Assembly: GCA_030743445.1 (NCBI GenBank)
Contig: JASLSL010000153.1
Coordinates: forward strand, 1 to 6,231
Reading direction: 5' to 3'
Length of the DNA: 6,231 bases
Source of the DNA: Alphaproteobacteria bacterium
GTDB taxonomy: Bacteria; Pseudomonadota; Alphaproteobacteria; UBA8366
Each line of letters starts with the position of its first letter. The stretch's first letter is position 1. The notes below the pieces were generated by a model. It worked only from the letters and a program-made list of their open reading frames with translations. It ran no database searches and had not been told where the DNA came from. This document shows, one piece after another, positions 1 to 5,253 of this stretch. The position numbers were made by a program, and so were the translations under genes.

Positions 1-2
1 GC

Positions 3-293
3 AAGACCGGCCCGTCGATCTTCTTCGACACCGCGGTCGCGTCCTACATGACCAAGGAGCGGGTCGACACCATGATCGTCACCGGCTGCGTCACCTCGGG
101 CTGCATCCGCGCCTCGGTCATCGACAGTTTCTCGCTCGGCTTCCGCACCATGGTGCCGGAGGATTGCGTCGGCGATCACGACGAGGGGCCGCACCACGCC
201 AACCTGACCGATGTCGGCCGGCGCTACGCCGACATCGTCGACGCCGACGCCTGCATCGAGTACATCGAGGACTGGCGCAAGCGGAACCGCTGA
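3..293 (+). CDS. C-terminal part of an isochorismatase-family cysteine hydrolase, N-carbamoylsarcosine amidase-like (5' end outside the window)
   Basis: The reading frame is open from the window edge, so the gene starts upstream and only about 96 C-terminal residues are visible. The stretch KTGPSIFFDT followed by VDTMIVTGCVTSGCIRAS and a GFRTMVPEDCVGD segment is the C-terminal core of the isochorismatase/cysteine hydrolase fold. The cysteine in TSGCIRAS is the expected nucleophile, and the preceding VTGC-VT stretch is the expected cis-peptide region. Wording such as APSxFFGT and TGCTTSGCVRA is typical of N-carbamoylsarcosine amidohydrolases and of maleamate amidases (NicF type), which hydrolyse C-N amide bonds and release ammonia. 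The catalytic Asp and Lys of the triad would lie mainly upstream, so the substrate cannot be settled here. The product should be soluble and cytosolic. A small membrane protein follows 15 bases after the stop, so the two may be co-transcribed. The family call is strong; the substrate is inferred. Confidence 0.85.
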   Translation, partial: KTGPSIFFDTAVASYMTKERVDTMIVTGCVTSGCIRASVIDSFSLGFRTMVPEDCVGDHDEGPHHANLTDVGRRYADIVDADACIEYIEDWRKRNR

Positions 294-308
294 GGCCAGG
301 GGGGACCG

Positions 309-536
309 GTGGACTGGGCGAAGATAAAGCAGATCGCGCTGTTGGCGTTGCTCGTCGGCTTCGTCGGGTTCTTCGGGGTCTGGCGGCTCTTCCATATGAT
401 CGCCGAGGCCTACGGGCCGGTCTGGGGCGGCGTCGCGGCGTTGTTTTGCGGTCTCGGCCTGATCGTCATCGTCGCCGTCGGTGTGATCATGATCCGCACC
501 CCGCGCTTCCCGCCGGACAACGAGACGACGGACTGA
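309..536 (+). CDS. Small two-helix membrane protein of unknown function (75 aa)
   Basis: The start is a GTG at 309, preceded by a strong purine-rich Shine-Dalgarno stretch (AGGGGGGA, about 297-304). There is no ATG that fits better. The protein has a short polar N-terminus with two lysines (MDWAKIK), a hydrophobic helix at about residues 8-29, a short linker containing AYGP, and a second helix at about residues 38-62 (VWGGVAALFCGLGLIVIVAV). It ends in a polar tail with two arginines (RTPRFPPDNETTD). Positive residues at both ends suggest a hairpin topology with both termini in the cytoplasm. I do not recognise a family. It follows the amidase-like gene by 15 bases and is probably translated from the same message. 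Start, codon bias and two clean membrane segments make it a believable gene; no function can be assigned. Confidence 0.7.
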   Translation: MDWAKIKQIALLALLVGFVGFFGVWRLFHMIAEAYGPVWGGVAALFCGLGLIVIVAVGVIMIRTPRFPPDNETTD

Positions 537-560
537 ATCACGTAAAATCAAGCACTTATA

Positions 561-581
561 AAATGGGGACAGTCCCCATTT
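561..581. repeat. Near-perfect palindrome with GGGGAC/GTCCCC core
   Basis: Arms AAATGGGGAC (561-570) and GTCCCCATTT (572-581) are perfect inverted repeats around a single A at 571. With a one-base bulge the pairing continues outward through TTATA on the left and TATAA on the right, to about 557-585. It lies between convergent genes, just beyond the U-tract of the minus-strand terminator. Short GGGGAC-GTCCCC palindromes flanked by AT-rich sequence are, as I recall, dispersed in multiple copies in many bacterial genomes, sometimes near REP-associated Y1 transposases; no such transposase is in this window. It could instead assist termination for the plus-strand genes, although no T-run follows on that strand. 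Confidence 0.7.
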
Positions 582-583
582 AT

Positions 584-615
584 AAAAAAAAGCCGATCCC
601 GGGAAGGGACCGGCT
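584..615 (-). terminator. Rho-independent terminator of the ATP-grasp gene
   Basis: Read on the minus strand, AGCCGGTCCC (615-606), loop TTCCC (605-601) and GGGATCGGCT (600-591) form a 10-base-pair stem with one A-C mismatch. It is followed by a run of eight T (591-584). The hairpin begins 20 bases after the TAA stop of the minus-strand ATP-grasp gene (636-638). A stem, short loop and T-run in this position are a textbook intrinsic terminator. On the plus strand the A-run precedes the hairpin, so it would not work as an intrinsic terminator in that direction. Confidence 0.88.
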
Positions 616-635
616 GGCAGTTTCTGCCTGCGACT

Positions 636-1607
636 TTATTCGGCGGCATCCAATGCCGGAACCGACAGATGGGCCAATTCGTCGCCGAGGAATCTGGCGA
701 TCGCGCCCATTCCCCCCTGATCGGTGCCGGCGATCCCGGCCGCCGCCTCTGCGTCCGGGTTATAGTTGGTGTTGGTGTTGACGTCGTAAGTCCAGGCCCT
801 CCCGAACCCGTCGGTGATCACCTCGATTCCGGCGATCTCGATTCCGTTGGCCGCGAGGAACTGTTCGTAGCGTGCGTGGTCCCCGCGCTGGAAACCATCG
901 AGGATCTCGAACATCGGGCGCGGCGTATCCCCTCCCGTCGGGCAAAACGCGTCGCCGACCTGGCAAGCATCGGCCGGGCAGAGCTCGAAGCCCTGGCTGG
1001 TGTCGACCCGGACCGCGTAGAGGAACCTGCCGCCGACGAACTCGTTGCGGACGATAGCGGCGTCGGCCGGCTCGATGTATTGCTGGACCAGCACGATGCC
1101 GTCGGGACCGTCATCGTAGAGCTCGCTCTCGACATAGGCCTCGAGCGCGTCCAGGGTCTGGAAAAGCTGCACGCCGAGCCCCTTGCCGCCCTGGTTGGGC
1201 TTCAGGATCACCGGCGCGCCCATCTCGGCCGCCGCGCTCAGCACCGCCTCCTTGCCGACCGCGACCCGGGTCGCCGGGGTGCGGATACCAAAGGAATTCA
1301 ACGCCGCGTACTGCCGCGCCTTGCTGATCTCGAGGTCGAGCGCCGAGCTCCTGTTGACCACGCGGCGGCCATGGCCTTCGAGCCAGGCTAGCACGGCCGC
1401 GGTCAGGGCCGGGGCGTGTTCGTGGCCGCGGGTGTGGGCCGAGGCGCTCATCCGGTTGTAGAAAACGCCGTCCGGCGGCGGCGCATCGAGGTCGATGCCG
1501 CCCTCTGCCAAATGCCATTCCTCGAACGGCAGGTCGCGCGCAACGAAGGCCTGGCGCAACGGCGCCAGCCATTCCTCGTTCTCGTGCAGGACGAAAATCT
1601 TGCGCAT
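636..1607 (-). CDS. ATP-grasp ligase, RimK/glutamate-ligase-like, unknown substrate (323 aa)
   Basis: ATP-grasp enzymes join a carboxylate, activated as acyl phosphate with ATP, to an amine or similar nucleophile. Residues 1-90 form a pre-ATP-grasp domain (MRKIFVLHEN, then DGVFYNRMSASAHTRG). K96 in LEISKA and K136 in VILKPNQGGKGLGV are the expected nucleotide-binding lysine and glycine-rich loop. VQQYIEP (about 174-180) is the hinge strand. E262 (IEVITD) and D275/N277 (YDVNTNTNYN) are the expected metal ligands. A segment at about 208-223 carries three cysteines (C210, C215, C222) in ELCPADACQ and DAFCP. I chose the ATG at 1607 because AGGGG lies 6 bases upstream and the protein starts cleanly at the first beta strand. 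An in-frame upstream start at 1652 would add 15 poorly motivated residues and overlap a leader inverted repeat. The gene ends at its own terminator and is alone on this strand. Substrate and product are unknown; proteins like this are often annotated as alpha-L-glutamate ligase, by similarity only. Confidence 0.85.
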   Translation of the reverse strand: MRKIFVLHENEEWLAPLRQAFVARDLPFEEWHLAEGGIDLDAPPPDGVFYNRMSASAHTRGHEHAPALTAAVLAWLEGHGRRVVNRSSALDLEISKARQYAALNSFGIRTPATRVAVGKEAVLSAAAEMGAPVILKPNQGGKGLGVQLFQTLDALEAYVESELYDDGPDGIVLVQQYIEPADAAIVRNEFVGGRFLYAVRVDTSQGFELCPADACQVGDAFCPTGGDTPRPMFEILDGFQRGDHARYEQFLAANGIEIAGIEVITDGFGRAWTYDVNTNTNYNPDAEAAAGIAGTDQGGMGAIARFLGDELAHLSVPALDAAE

Positions 1608-1625
1608 CTTCTGCCCCTGGGCATT

Positions 1626-1658
1626 GCGTGTGTATTTCGTTGCGAACAACACACACGC
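1626..1658. promoter_or_regulatory. 33-base inverted repeat in the leader of the ATP-grasp gene
   Basis: GCGTGTGT (1626-1633) and ACACACGC (1651-1658) are perfect 8-base inverted arms centred on 1642, with two further pairs inside after one mismatch. The right edge of the minus-strand start codon is 18 bases away. The site could be an operator for a dimeric regulator or an mRNA hairpin close to the ribosome binding site. The symmetry is seen directly; the role is inferred. Confidence 0.4.
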
Positions 1659-1718
1659 AGAGTGTTATTAATATGTTATGCTTTAATTTAGTGTGAAATA
1701 AGATGGATGTAAAGCGAT

Positions 1719-1732
1719 AGTGCGATCACACT
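1719..1732. promoter_or_regulatory. Imperfect 14-base palindrome, AGTGCGATCACACT
   Basis: The half-sites AGTGCGA and TCACACT pair at six of seven positions around a central AT. The right half (TCACACT, 1726-1732) is also a perfect inverted partner of AGTGTGA at 1690-1696. The site lies 13 bases upstream of the FNR-like box in the divergent control region. It resembles the operator of a dimeric helix-turn-helix regulator, but I cannot name the family, and symmetry of this size can arise by chance. Confidence 0.3.
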
Positions 1733-1744
1733 TCGGTGAGCAAT

Positions 1745-1758
1745 TTGATTTGGGTCAA
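1745..1758. promoter_or_regulatory. FNR/FixK-type binding box, TTGATTTGGGTCAA
   Basis: The half-sites TTGAT (1745-1749) and GTCAA (1754-1758) are separated by four bases. This fits the FNR/FixK/FnrL consensus TTGAT-N4-ATCAA with one change, A to G, which is common in alphaproteobacterial sites (TTGA-N6-TCAA is intact). It is centred 147 bases upstream of the aminotransferase start at 1899, and 144 bases from the start of the divergent ATP-grasp gene. If it works as a class II activator site at about -41.5 for the plus strand, transcription would begin near 1793; TTGTAT at 1781-1786 is in the right place for a weak -10. FnrL control of hemA is known in Rhodobacter, and hemA is the second gene downstream here. 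The match is seen; the function is inferred. Confidence 0.6.
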
Positions 1759-1817
1759 GGACGGAAGCCCGGGGAAACGGTTGTATGGGGCCGAATTTTC
1801 GGGGGACGGACGTTGAT

Positions 1818-1834
1818 TTGGCAAAGCTTGCCAA
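1818..1834. promoter_or_regulatory. 17-base perfect palindrome, TTGGCAA-AGC-TTGCCAA
   Basis: Seven-base arms TTGGCAA (1818-1824) and TTGCCAA (1828-1834) flank AGC. Allowing one bulged T, the pairing extends to GATT on the left and AATC on the right (1815-1836). The site is 65 bases upstream of the chosen aminotransferase start and downstream of the predicted FNR-dependent start of transcription. It could therefore be a repressor operator or a hairpin in the 5' leader. No regulator gene that would bind it is identified in the window, apart from the distant PadR-like protein. Confidence 0.45.
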
Positions 1835-1898
1835 TCCCGCTGTCGGGTGTAGTGTTGGAATGTGAATGATGGACGTTCCCGTTGGAAAGGTTAGCCCG

Positions 1899-3275
1899 AT
1901 GAGTCAGGCCGGAAACTCCCCCGCCAGCCGCGATATCGCCTATGTGGTGCATGGCTATACGAACCTCGAGGCGCACAAGACCGAGGGGCCGAGGATCGTC
2001 TCGGAGGGGAAGGGCGTGTGGATCTACGACGACGCCGGGAAAGGCTATATCGAGGGGCTCGCCGGGTTGTGGTGCACCTCGCTCGGTTTCGGCGAGGAGC
2101 GGCTGGTCCAGGCCGCGACCGAGCAGCTTCGCAAGCTGCCCTATTATCACGTGTTCGCCTCGCGCAGCCACGACGCGGTGATCGATCTCGCCGAACGCCT
2201 GGTCGAAATGGCGCCGGTGCCGATGTCGAAGGCGTTCTTCGCCAACTCCGGCTCGGAAGCCGTCGACACGGTGGTCAAGCTGGTGTGGTACTACAACAAC
2301 GCCATCGAGCGGCCCGAGAAGAAGAAGATCATCAGCCGCATCAAGGGCTATCACGGGGTCACCGTCGCCGCGGCCAGCCTGACCGGCCTGCCGGCGAACC
2401 ATCAGGACTTCGACCTGCCGATCGCCGGTATCCTGCATACCGACTGCCCGCACTATTACCGCTTCGGCGAGGACGGCGAGACCGAAGAAGACTTCGCGAC
2501 CCGCTGCGCGGCGAGCCTGGAGAAGCTGATCCAGGACGAGGGACCGGACACGGTCGCAGCCTTCATCGCCGAGCCGGTCATGGGGGCCGGCGGGGTGATC
2601 GTGCCGCCGGCGACCTATTTCGAGAAGATCCAGGCGGTGCTGAAGAAATACGACGTGCTGTTCATCGCCGACGAAGTGATCTGCGGCTTCGGGCGCACCG
2701 GCAACATGTGGGGCTGCGAGACCTTCGATCTGAAGCCCGACATCATCACCTGCGCCAAGGCGCTGTCGTCGGCCTATCTGCCGATCTCGGGCGTGTTGAT
2801 CAGCGAGCCGATCGCCGAGGCGATCTATGCCAACAGCGCCAAGGTCGGCACCTTCGGGCACGGCTACACCTATACCGGTCATCCGGTCAGCGCCGCGGTC
2901 GCGTTGGAAACCCTGAAGATCTACGAGGAACGCGACACCATCGGCCATGTCAGGCGCGTCGCGCCGACGCTGCAAAACGGTTTGCGCCGGTTCGCCGATC
3001 ATCCGCTGGTCGGCGAGGTCCGCGGCATTGGCCTCATCGGCGCGGTCGAGTTGGTGCGCGACAAGGCGACCAAGGAAAACTTCGACCCGGGCCAGAAGGT
3101 CGGGCCCTACCTCGCGGACCGGGCGATGGACCACGGCTTGGTGGTGCGGGCGTTGGGCGGCGACGCGATTGCGTTTTCGCCGCCGCTGATCATCACCGAG
3201 GAGGAAATCGAGATGATGGTGGAACGCTTCGGCAAGGCGCTCGAAGACACCGCCGAATGGCTCGCAACCCAATAG
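1899..3275 (+). CDS. Class III PLP-dependent aminotransferase, omega-transaminase type (458 aa)
   Basis: This enzyme moves an amino group from an omega-amino donor to a keto acid such as pyruvate, using pyridoxal phosphate. Numbered from the ATG at 1899: GLWCTSLGFG (about 56-65) is part of the active-site entrance. NSGSEAVDT (about 116-124) binds the cofactor phosphate. GYHGVT (about 150-155) contains the Tyr-His that stacks on the ring. D258 in IADEVICGFGRTG holds the pyridine nitrogen, and K287 in CAKALSSAYLP is the Schiff-base lysine. TYTGHPV (about 324-330) completes the phosphate site. Length is normal for the family. I prefer 1899 because GGAAAGG (1884-1890) lies 8 bases upstream and MSQAGNSPASRDIAY matches where relatives begin. 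ATGs at 1866 and 1869 would add 10-11 residues behind a poorer ribosome site. The overall wording (KAFFANSGSEA, PEKKKIISR, IADEVICGFGR) is that of omega-amino acid:pyruvate and taurine:pyruvate transaminases. The amino donor cannot be read from sequence. hemA follows 95 bases downstream. Confidence 0.92.
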   Translation: MSQAGNSPASRDIAYVVHGYTNLEAHKTEGPRIVSEGKGVWIYDDAGKGYIEGLAGLWCTSLGFGEERLVQAATEQLRKLPYYHVFASRSHDAVIDLAERLVEMAPVPMSKAFFANSGSEAVDTVVKLVWYYNNAIERPEKKKIISRIKGYHGVTVAAASLTGLPANHQDFDLPIAGILHTDCPHYYRFGEDGETEEDFATRCAASLEKLIQDEGPDTVAAFIAEPVMGAGGVIVPPATYFEKIQAVLKKYDVLFIADEVICGFGRTGNMWGCETFDLKPDIITCAKALSSAYLPISGVLISEPIAEAIYANSAKVGTFGHGYTYTGHPVSAAVALETLKIYEERDTIGHVRRVAPTLQNGLRRFADHPLVGEVRGIGLIGAVELVRDKATKENFDPGQKVGPYLADRAMDHGLVVRALGGDAIAFSPPLIITEEEIEMMVERFGKALEDTAEWLATQ

Positions 3276-3370
3276 GATATCTCGATAGCGATGATCGTAA
3301 ACACCGTGTTAACCTTATTTGGCTCATAATCGGGATACCATAATCCCAGCCTGCATCTGTGGAGGATGCC
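3276..3370 (+). promoter_or_regulatory. Intergenic leader of hemA with possible promoter and inverted repeats
   Basis: This 95-base gap is more AT-rich than the genes around it. It contains CATAAT twice (3325-3330 and 3339-3344) as possible -10 elements; TTATTT (3315-3320) lies 18 bases before the second but is a poor -35. GGGAT-N6-ATCCC (3332-3347) is an inverted repeat enclosing the second CATAAT, and CGATGATCG (3289-3297) is a small palindrome. GGAGG (3361-3365) is the hemA ribosome binding site, 5 bases before the ATG. There is no FNR-like box and no terminator after the aminotransferase stop. hemA may therefore be read both from upstream and from a local promoter. All promoter assignments here are weak. 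Confidence 0.3.
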
Positions 3371-4588
3371 ATGGATTACGAAAGATTCTTTGCGGACAAG
3401 ATCGCGGAACTCAAGGCAGAGGGCCGCTATCGCGTCTTTGCCGACCTGGAGCGCAAGGCGGGTCGTTTTCCCGAGGCGCTGAGCCACCAGGGCGAGGGCG
3501 TCAAGGACGTCACCGTGTGGTGCTCGAACGATTACCTCGGGAACGGCCAGAACCCGGCCGTCCTCGCCGCAATGCGCGACGGGATGGACAAATGTGGCGC
3601 GGGTGCGGGCGGCACGCGCAATATCTCGGGCACCAACCATTACCATGTGCTGCTCGAGCGGGAGCTCGCCGACCTGCACGGGACCGAAACGGCACTGCTG
3701 TTCACCTCGGGTTACGTCGCCAACATCACGACGCTGGCGACGCTCGGCGCGATGATGCCGGGTTGCATCCTGTATTCCGACGCCCTCAACCATAATTCGA
3801 TGATCGAGGGCATTCGCCACTCGCGCACCGACAAGCGGATCTTCAAGCACAACGATCCGGCCGATCTGGAACGCCTGTTGGCGGCCGACGACCCGGACCT
3901 GCCGAAGATGGTGATCTTCGAGTCGGTCTACTCGATGGACGGCGATATCGCCCCGATCGAGGAGATCGTCGAGGTCTCGGAGCGTTACAACGCCATGACC
4001 TTCATCGACGAGGTCCACGCGGTCGGCATGTACGGGCCGCGCGGCGCCGGGGTCGCCGAGCGCGACGGCGTGATGGACCGCCTGACGGTGATCCAGGGCA
4101 CGCTCGCCAAGGGCTTCGGCGTGGTCGGCGGCTACATCGCGGGATCGTCGAACCTGATCGATTTCGTGCGGTCCTATGGCCAGGGCTTTATCTTCACGAC
4201 CGCCCTGCCGCCGGCGATCGCGGCCGGCGCCCTGACCAGCGTCCGGCTGATGAAGGGCGAGCAGGGCGTCAAGCTGCGCGAGCGTCACCAGGAACGCGCG
4301 CAGACGCTGATGACCAAGCTGCTCGACGCCGGCATCCCGGTGATGCCCTCGGTCAGCCATATCGTTCCAATCATGGTCGGCGATCCGGTGTTGTGCAAAC
4401 AGGCGAGCGACGAGCTGATGGCCAAGCACGACATCTACGTGCAGCCGATCAACTATCCGACGGTCGCCCGCGGCACCGAGCGTTTGCGCTTCACGCCGAC
4501 GCCGATGCACAGCGACGAGGACATCGACAAGCTGGTCGACGCCCTGCAAAGCGTGTGGGAAAACCTGTCGCTCAAACGCGCGGCGTAA
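3371..4588 (+). CDS. hemA: 5-aminolevulinate synthase (ALAS), 405 aa
   Basis: ALAS condenses glycine with succinyl-CoA to 5-aminolevulinate, CO2 and CoA, using PLP. It is the first committed step of heme, bacteriochlorophyll and cobalamin synthesis in alphaproteobacteria. The protein matches the family end to end: MDYERFF at the start, VWCSNDYLG (49-57), GAGAGGTRNISGT (76-88), NHNSMIEGIRHS with H141 stacking on the ring, FESVYSMDGD (183-192), FIDEVHAVGMYGPRG with D213 and H216, and K247 in GTLAKGFGVVGGYI as the Schiff-base lysine. These sit one position before the Rhodobacter capsulatus residues H142, D214, H217 and K248. The C-terminal half has IYVQPINYPTVARGTERLRFTPTP. The start is the ATG at 3371, with GGAGG 5 bases upstream; an in-frame GTG at 3359 overlaps that site and is unlikely. 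The wording separates it from the related KBL and AONS enzymes. It lies 95 bases after the aminotransferase; an upstream FNR-like box suggests oxygen control. Confidence 0.98.
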   Translation: MDYERFFADKIAELKAEGRYRVFADLERKAGRFPEALSHQGEGVKDVTVWCSNDYLGNGQNPAVLAAMRDGMDKCGAGAGGTRNISGTNHYHVLLERELADLHGTETALLFTSGYVANITTLATLGAMMPGCILYSDALNHNSMIEGIRHSRTDKRIFKHNDPADLERLLAADDPDLPKMVIFESVYSMDGDIAPIEEIVEVSERYNAMTFIDEVHAVGMYGPRGAGVAERDGVMDRLTVIQGTLAKGFGVVGGYIAGSSNLIDFVRSYGQGFIFTTALPPAIAAGALTSVRLMKGEQGVKLRERHQERAQTLMTKLLDAGIPVMPSVSHIVPIMVGDPVLCKQASDELMAKHDIYVQPINYPTVARGTERLRFTPTPMHSDEDIDKLVDALQSVWENLSLKRAA

Positions 4589-4601
4589 CGGACGATATGA
4601 T

Positions 4602-4638
4602 GGCGCCGAAGGCGCTGCGCGCTTGTCCGCGCCGCGCC
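4602..4638 (+). other. GC-rich stem-loop region after hemA, possible weak terminator
   Basis: Two hairpins can form here. GGCGCC-GAA-GGCGCT (4602-4616) has a five-base perfect stem plus a G-U pair and a three-base loop. GGCGCTGCGC (4611-4620) with GCGCCGCGCC (4629-4638) gives ten positions with one mismatch. They share 4611-4616, so they exclude each other. No T-run follows either one, so this is not a standard intrinsic terminator. It starts 14 bases after the hemA stop. In DNA this rich in G and C such pairing can occur by chance. Confidence 0.3.
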
Positions 4639-4677
4639 GTGGGTGTTAGGTAGCGGTGTGAACCGAGGATTTGCACC

Positions 4678-5211
4678 ATGTATCGCGACAACACGCTGAT
4701 CCCGACCGAAGCCGTTCGCCTGGCGGCGCTCGGCAGTTTGATGCAGGCCGATCGCGGCTATGCCGATCTCGCCGGCGACGTCCGCTACTTCGTCGGCCGC
4801 ATCGTTGGGCCATCGCTCGACCTTCTGGGCACGTCCTTGGAGCTGCTGTGCTACGAAGGGCTGGCGGAAACGGTCGATGGCGGCGCCGTCGCCGAGTCCT
4901 CGACGCTGCGCATCACCGAGGAGGGGCGCGAGGCGTTCAAGGTGCTGATGACCTCGAACGTGCGGGCGCCGGTAAATGACGTCGCCAAGCTCATTGTCGC
5001 CTTGAAGGTCCGGTTCCTGGACTTCTTGAGCCAGGCCGAGCGCCGCGAGCAGTCCGAGCTGATGATCGAGATGTGCGAGACCGAGCTCGCCCGCCTCCTC
5101 GATCTCAGGCGCAACCCCAGCAGCGCCAACCTCTCCGATTGGCTCGATCTGGAGATCGGCCAACTGACCGAGCGCGTGCGCTGGTTCAAGGATCTCGGCG
5201 AGCGGGTGTGA
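4678..5211 (+). CDS. PadR-like winged-helix transcriptional regulator (177 aa)
   Basis: The N-terminal half (about residues 11-90) has the order of a winged helix-turn-helix. LAALGSLMQADRGYADLAGDV gives the first helices, GPSLDLLGTSLELLCYEGLAE sits where PadR proteins have the recognition helix ending in a conserved EGL, and LRITEEGREAFKVLM is the wing and following helix, like the YRLTxxGR motif of PadR. The C-terminal half (about 95-177) is helical, with two charged stretches (SQAERREQSELMIEMCETELARLLDLRR and a segment ending in RVRWFKDLGERV). This suits the PadR C-terminal dimer domain. The start at 4678 has GAGGA (4665-4669) 8 bases upstream. Such proteins are normally repressors that bind as dimers; the ligand is unknown. 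A short CGGT-GTGA-ACCG inverted repeat (4654-4665) overlaps the ribosome site and might allow self-control. A glycosyltransferase-like gene follows 42 bases after the stop. The fold is likely; the DNA target is unknown. Confidence 0.65.
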   Translation: MYRDNTLIPTEAVRLAALGSLMQADRGYADLAGDVRYFVGRIVGPSLDLLGTSLELLCYEGLAETVDGGAVAESSTLRITEEGREAFKVLMTSNVRAPVNDVAKLIVALKVRFLDFLSQAERREQSELMIEMCETELARLLDLRRNPSSANLSDWLDLEIGQLTERVRWFKDLGERV

Positions 5212-5253
5212 GCGCAACAGACCTGCACGGTTTTACGGTCTTTCCGGCGTTCG

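Noticed and set aside
164..781. Plus-strand frame of 205 codons across the amidase end, the small membrane gene and the terminator region
   Set aside because: The protein is dominated by arginine and proline, overlaps two better genes in another frame and runs through an intergenic terminator.
1608..1652. Upstream start at 1652 for the ATP-grasp gene
   Set aside because: The extra 15 residues do not look like part of the domain, overlap a leader inverted repeat, and the ATG at 1607 has its own ribosome site.
1819..1832. Sigma-54 promoter (TTGGCA...TTGC)
   Set aside because: The GG and GC dinucleotides are 8 bases apart, while sigma-54 promoters require 10. The sequence is better explained as a palindrome.
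1755..3272. Long minus-strand open frame (505 codons) opposite the aminotransferase
   Set aside because: It mirrors the codon pattern of the plus-strand gene, which has full family motifs. Its translation is rich in Arg, Asp, His and Val without domain motifs, typical of antisense frames in high-GC DNA.
3359..3370. GTG at 3359 as the hemA start
   Set aside because: It overlaps the GGAGG ribosome site that serves the ATG at 3371, and family proteins begin with MDY at that ATG.
3107..4549. Long minus-strand open frame (480 codons) opposite hemA
   Set aside because: It is antisense to an unmistakable aminolevulinate synthase, shows no recognisable motif and spans the gap between two genes.
5220..5240. 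GACC...GGTC inverted pair and ACGGT direct repeat before the glycosyltransferase start
   Set aside because: Four- and five-base matches at this spacing are expected by chance.
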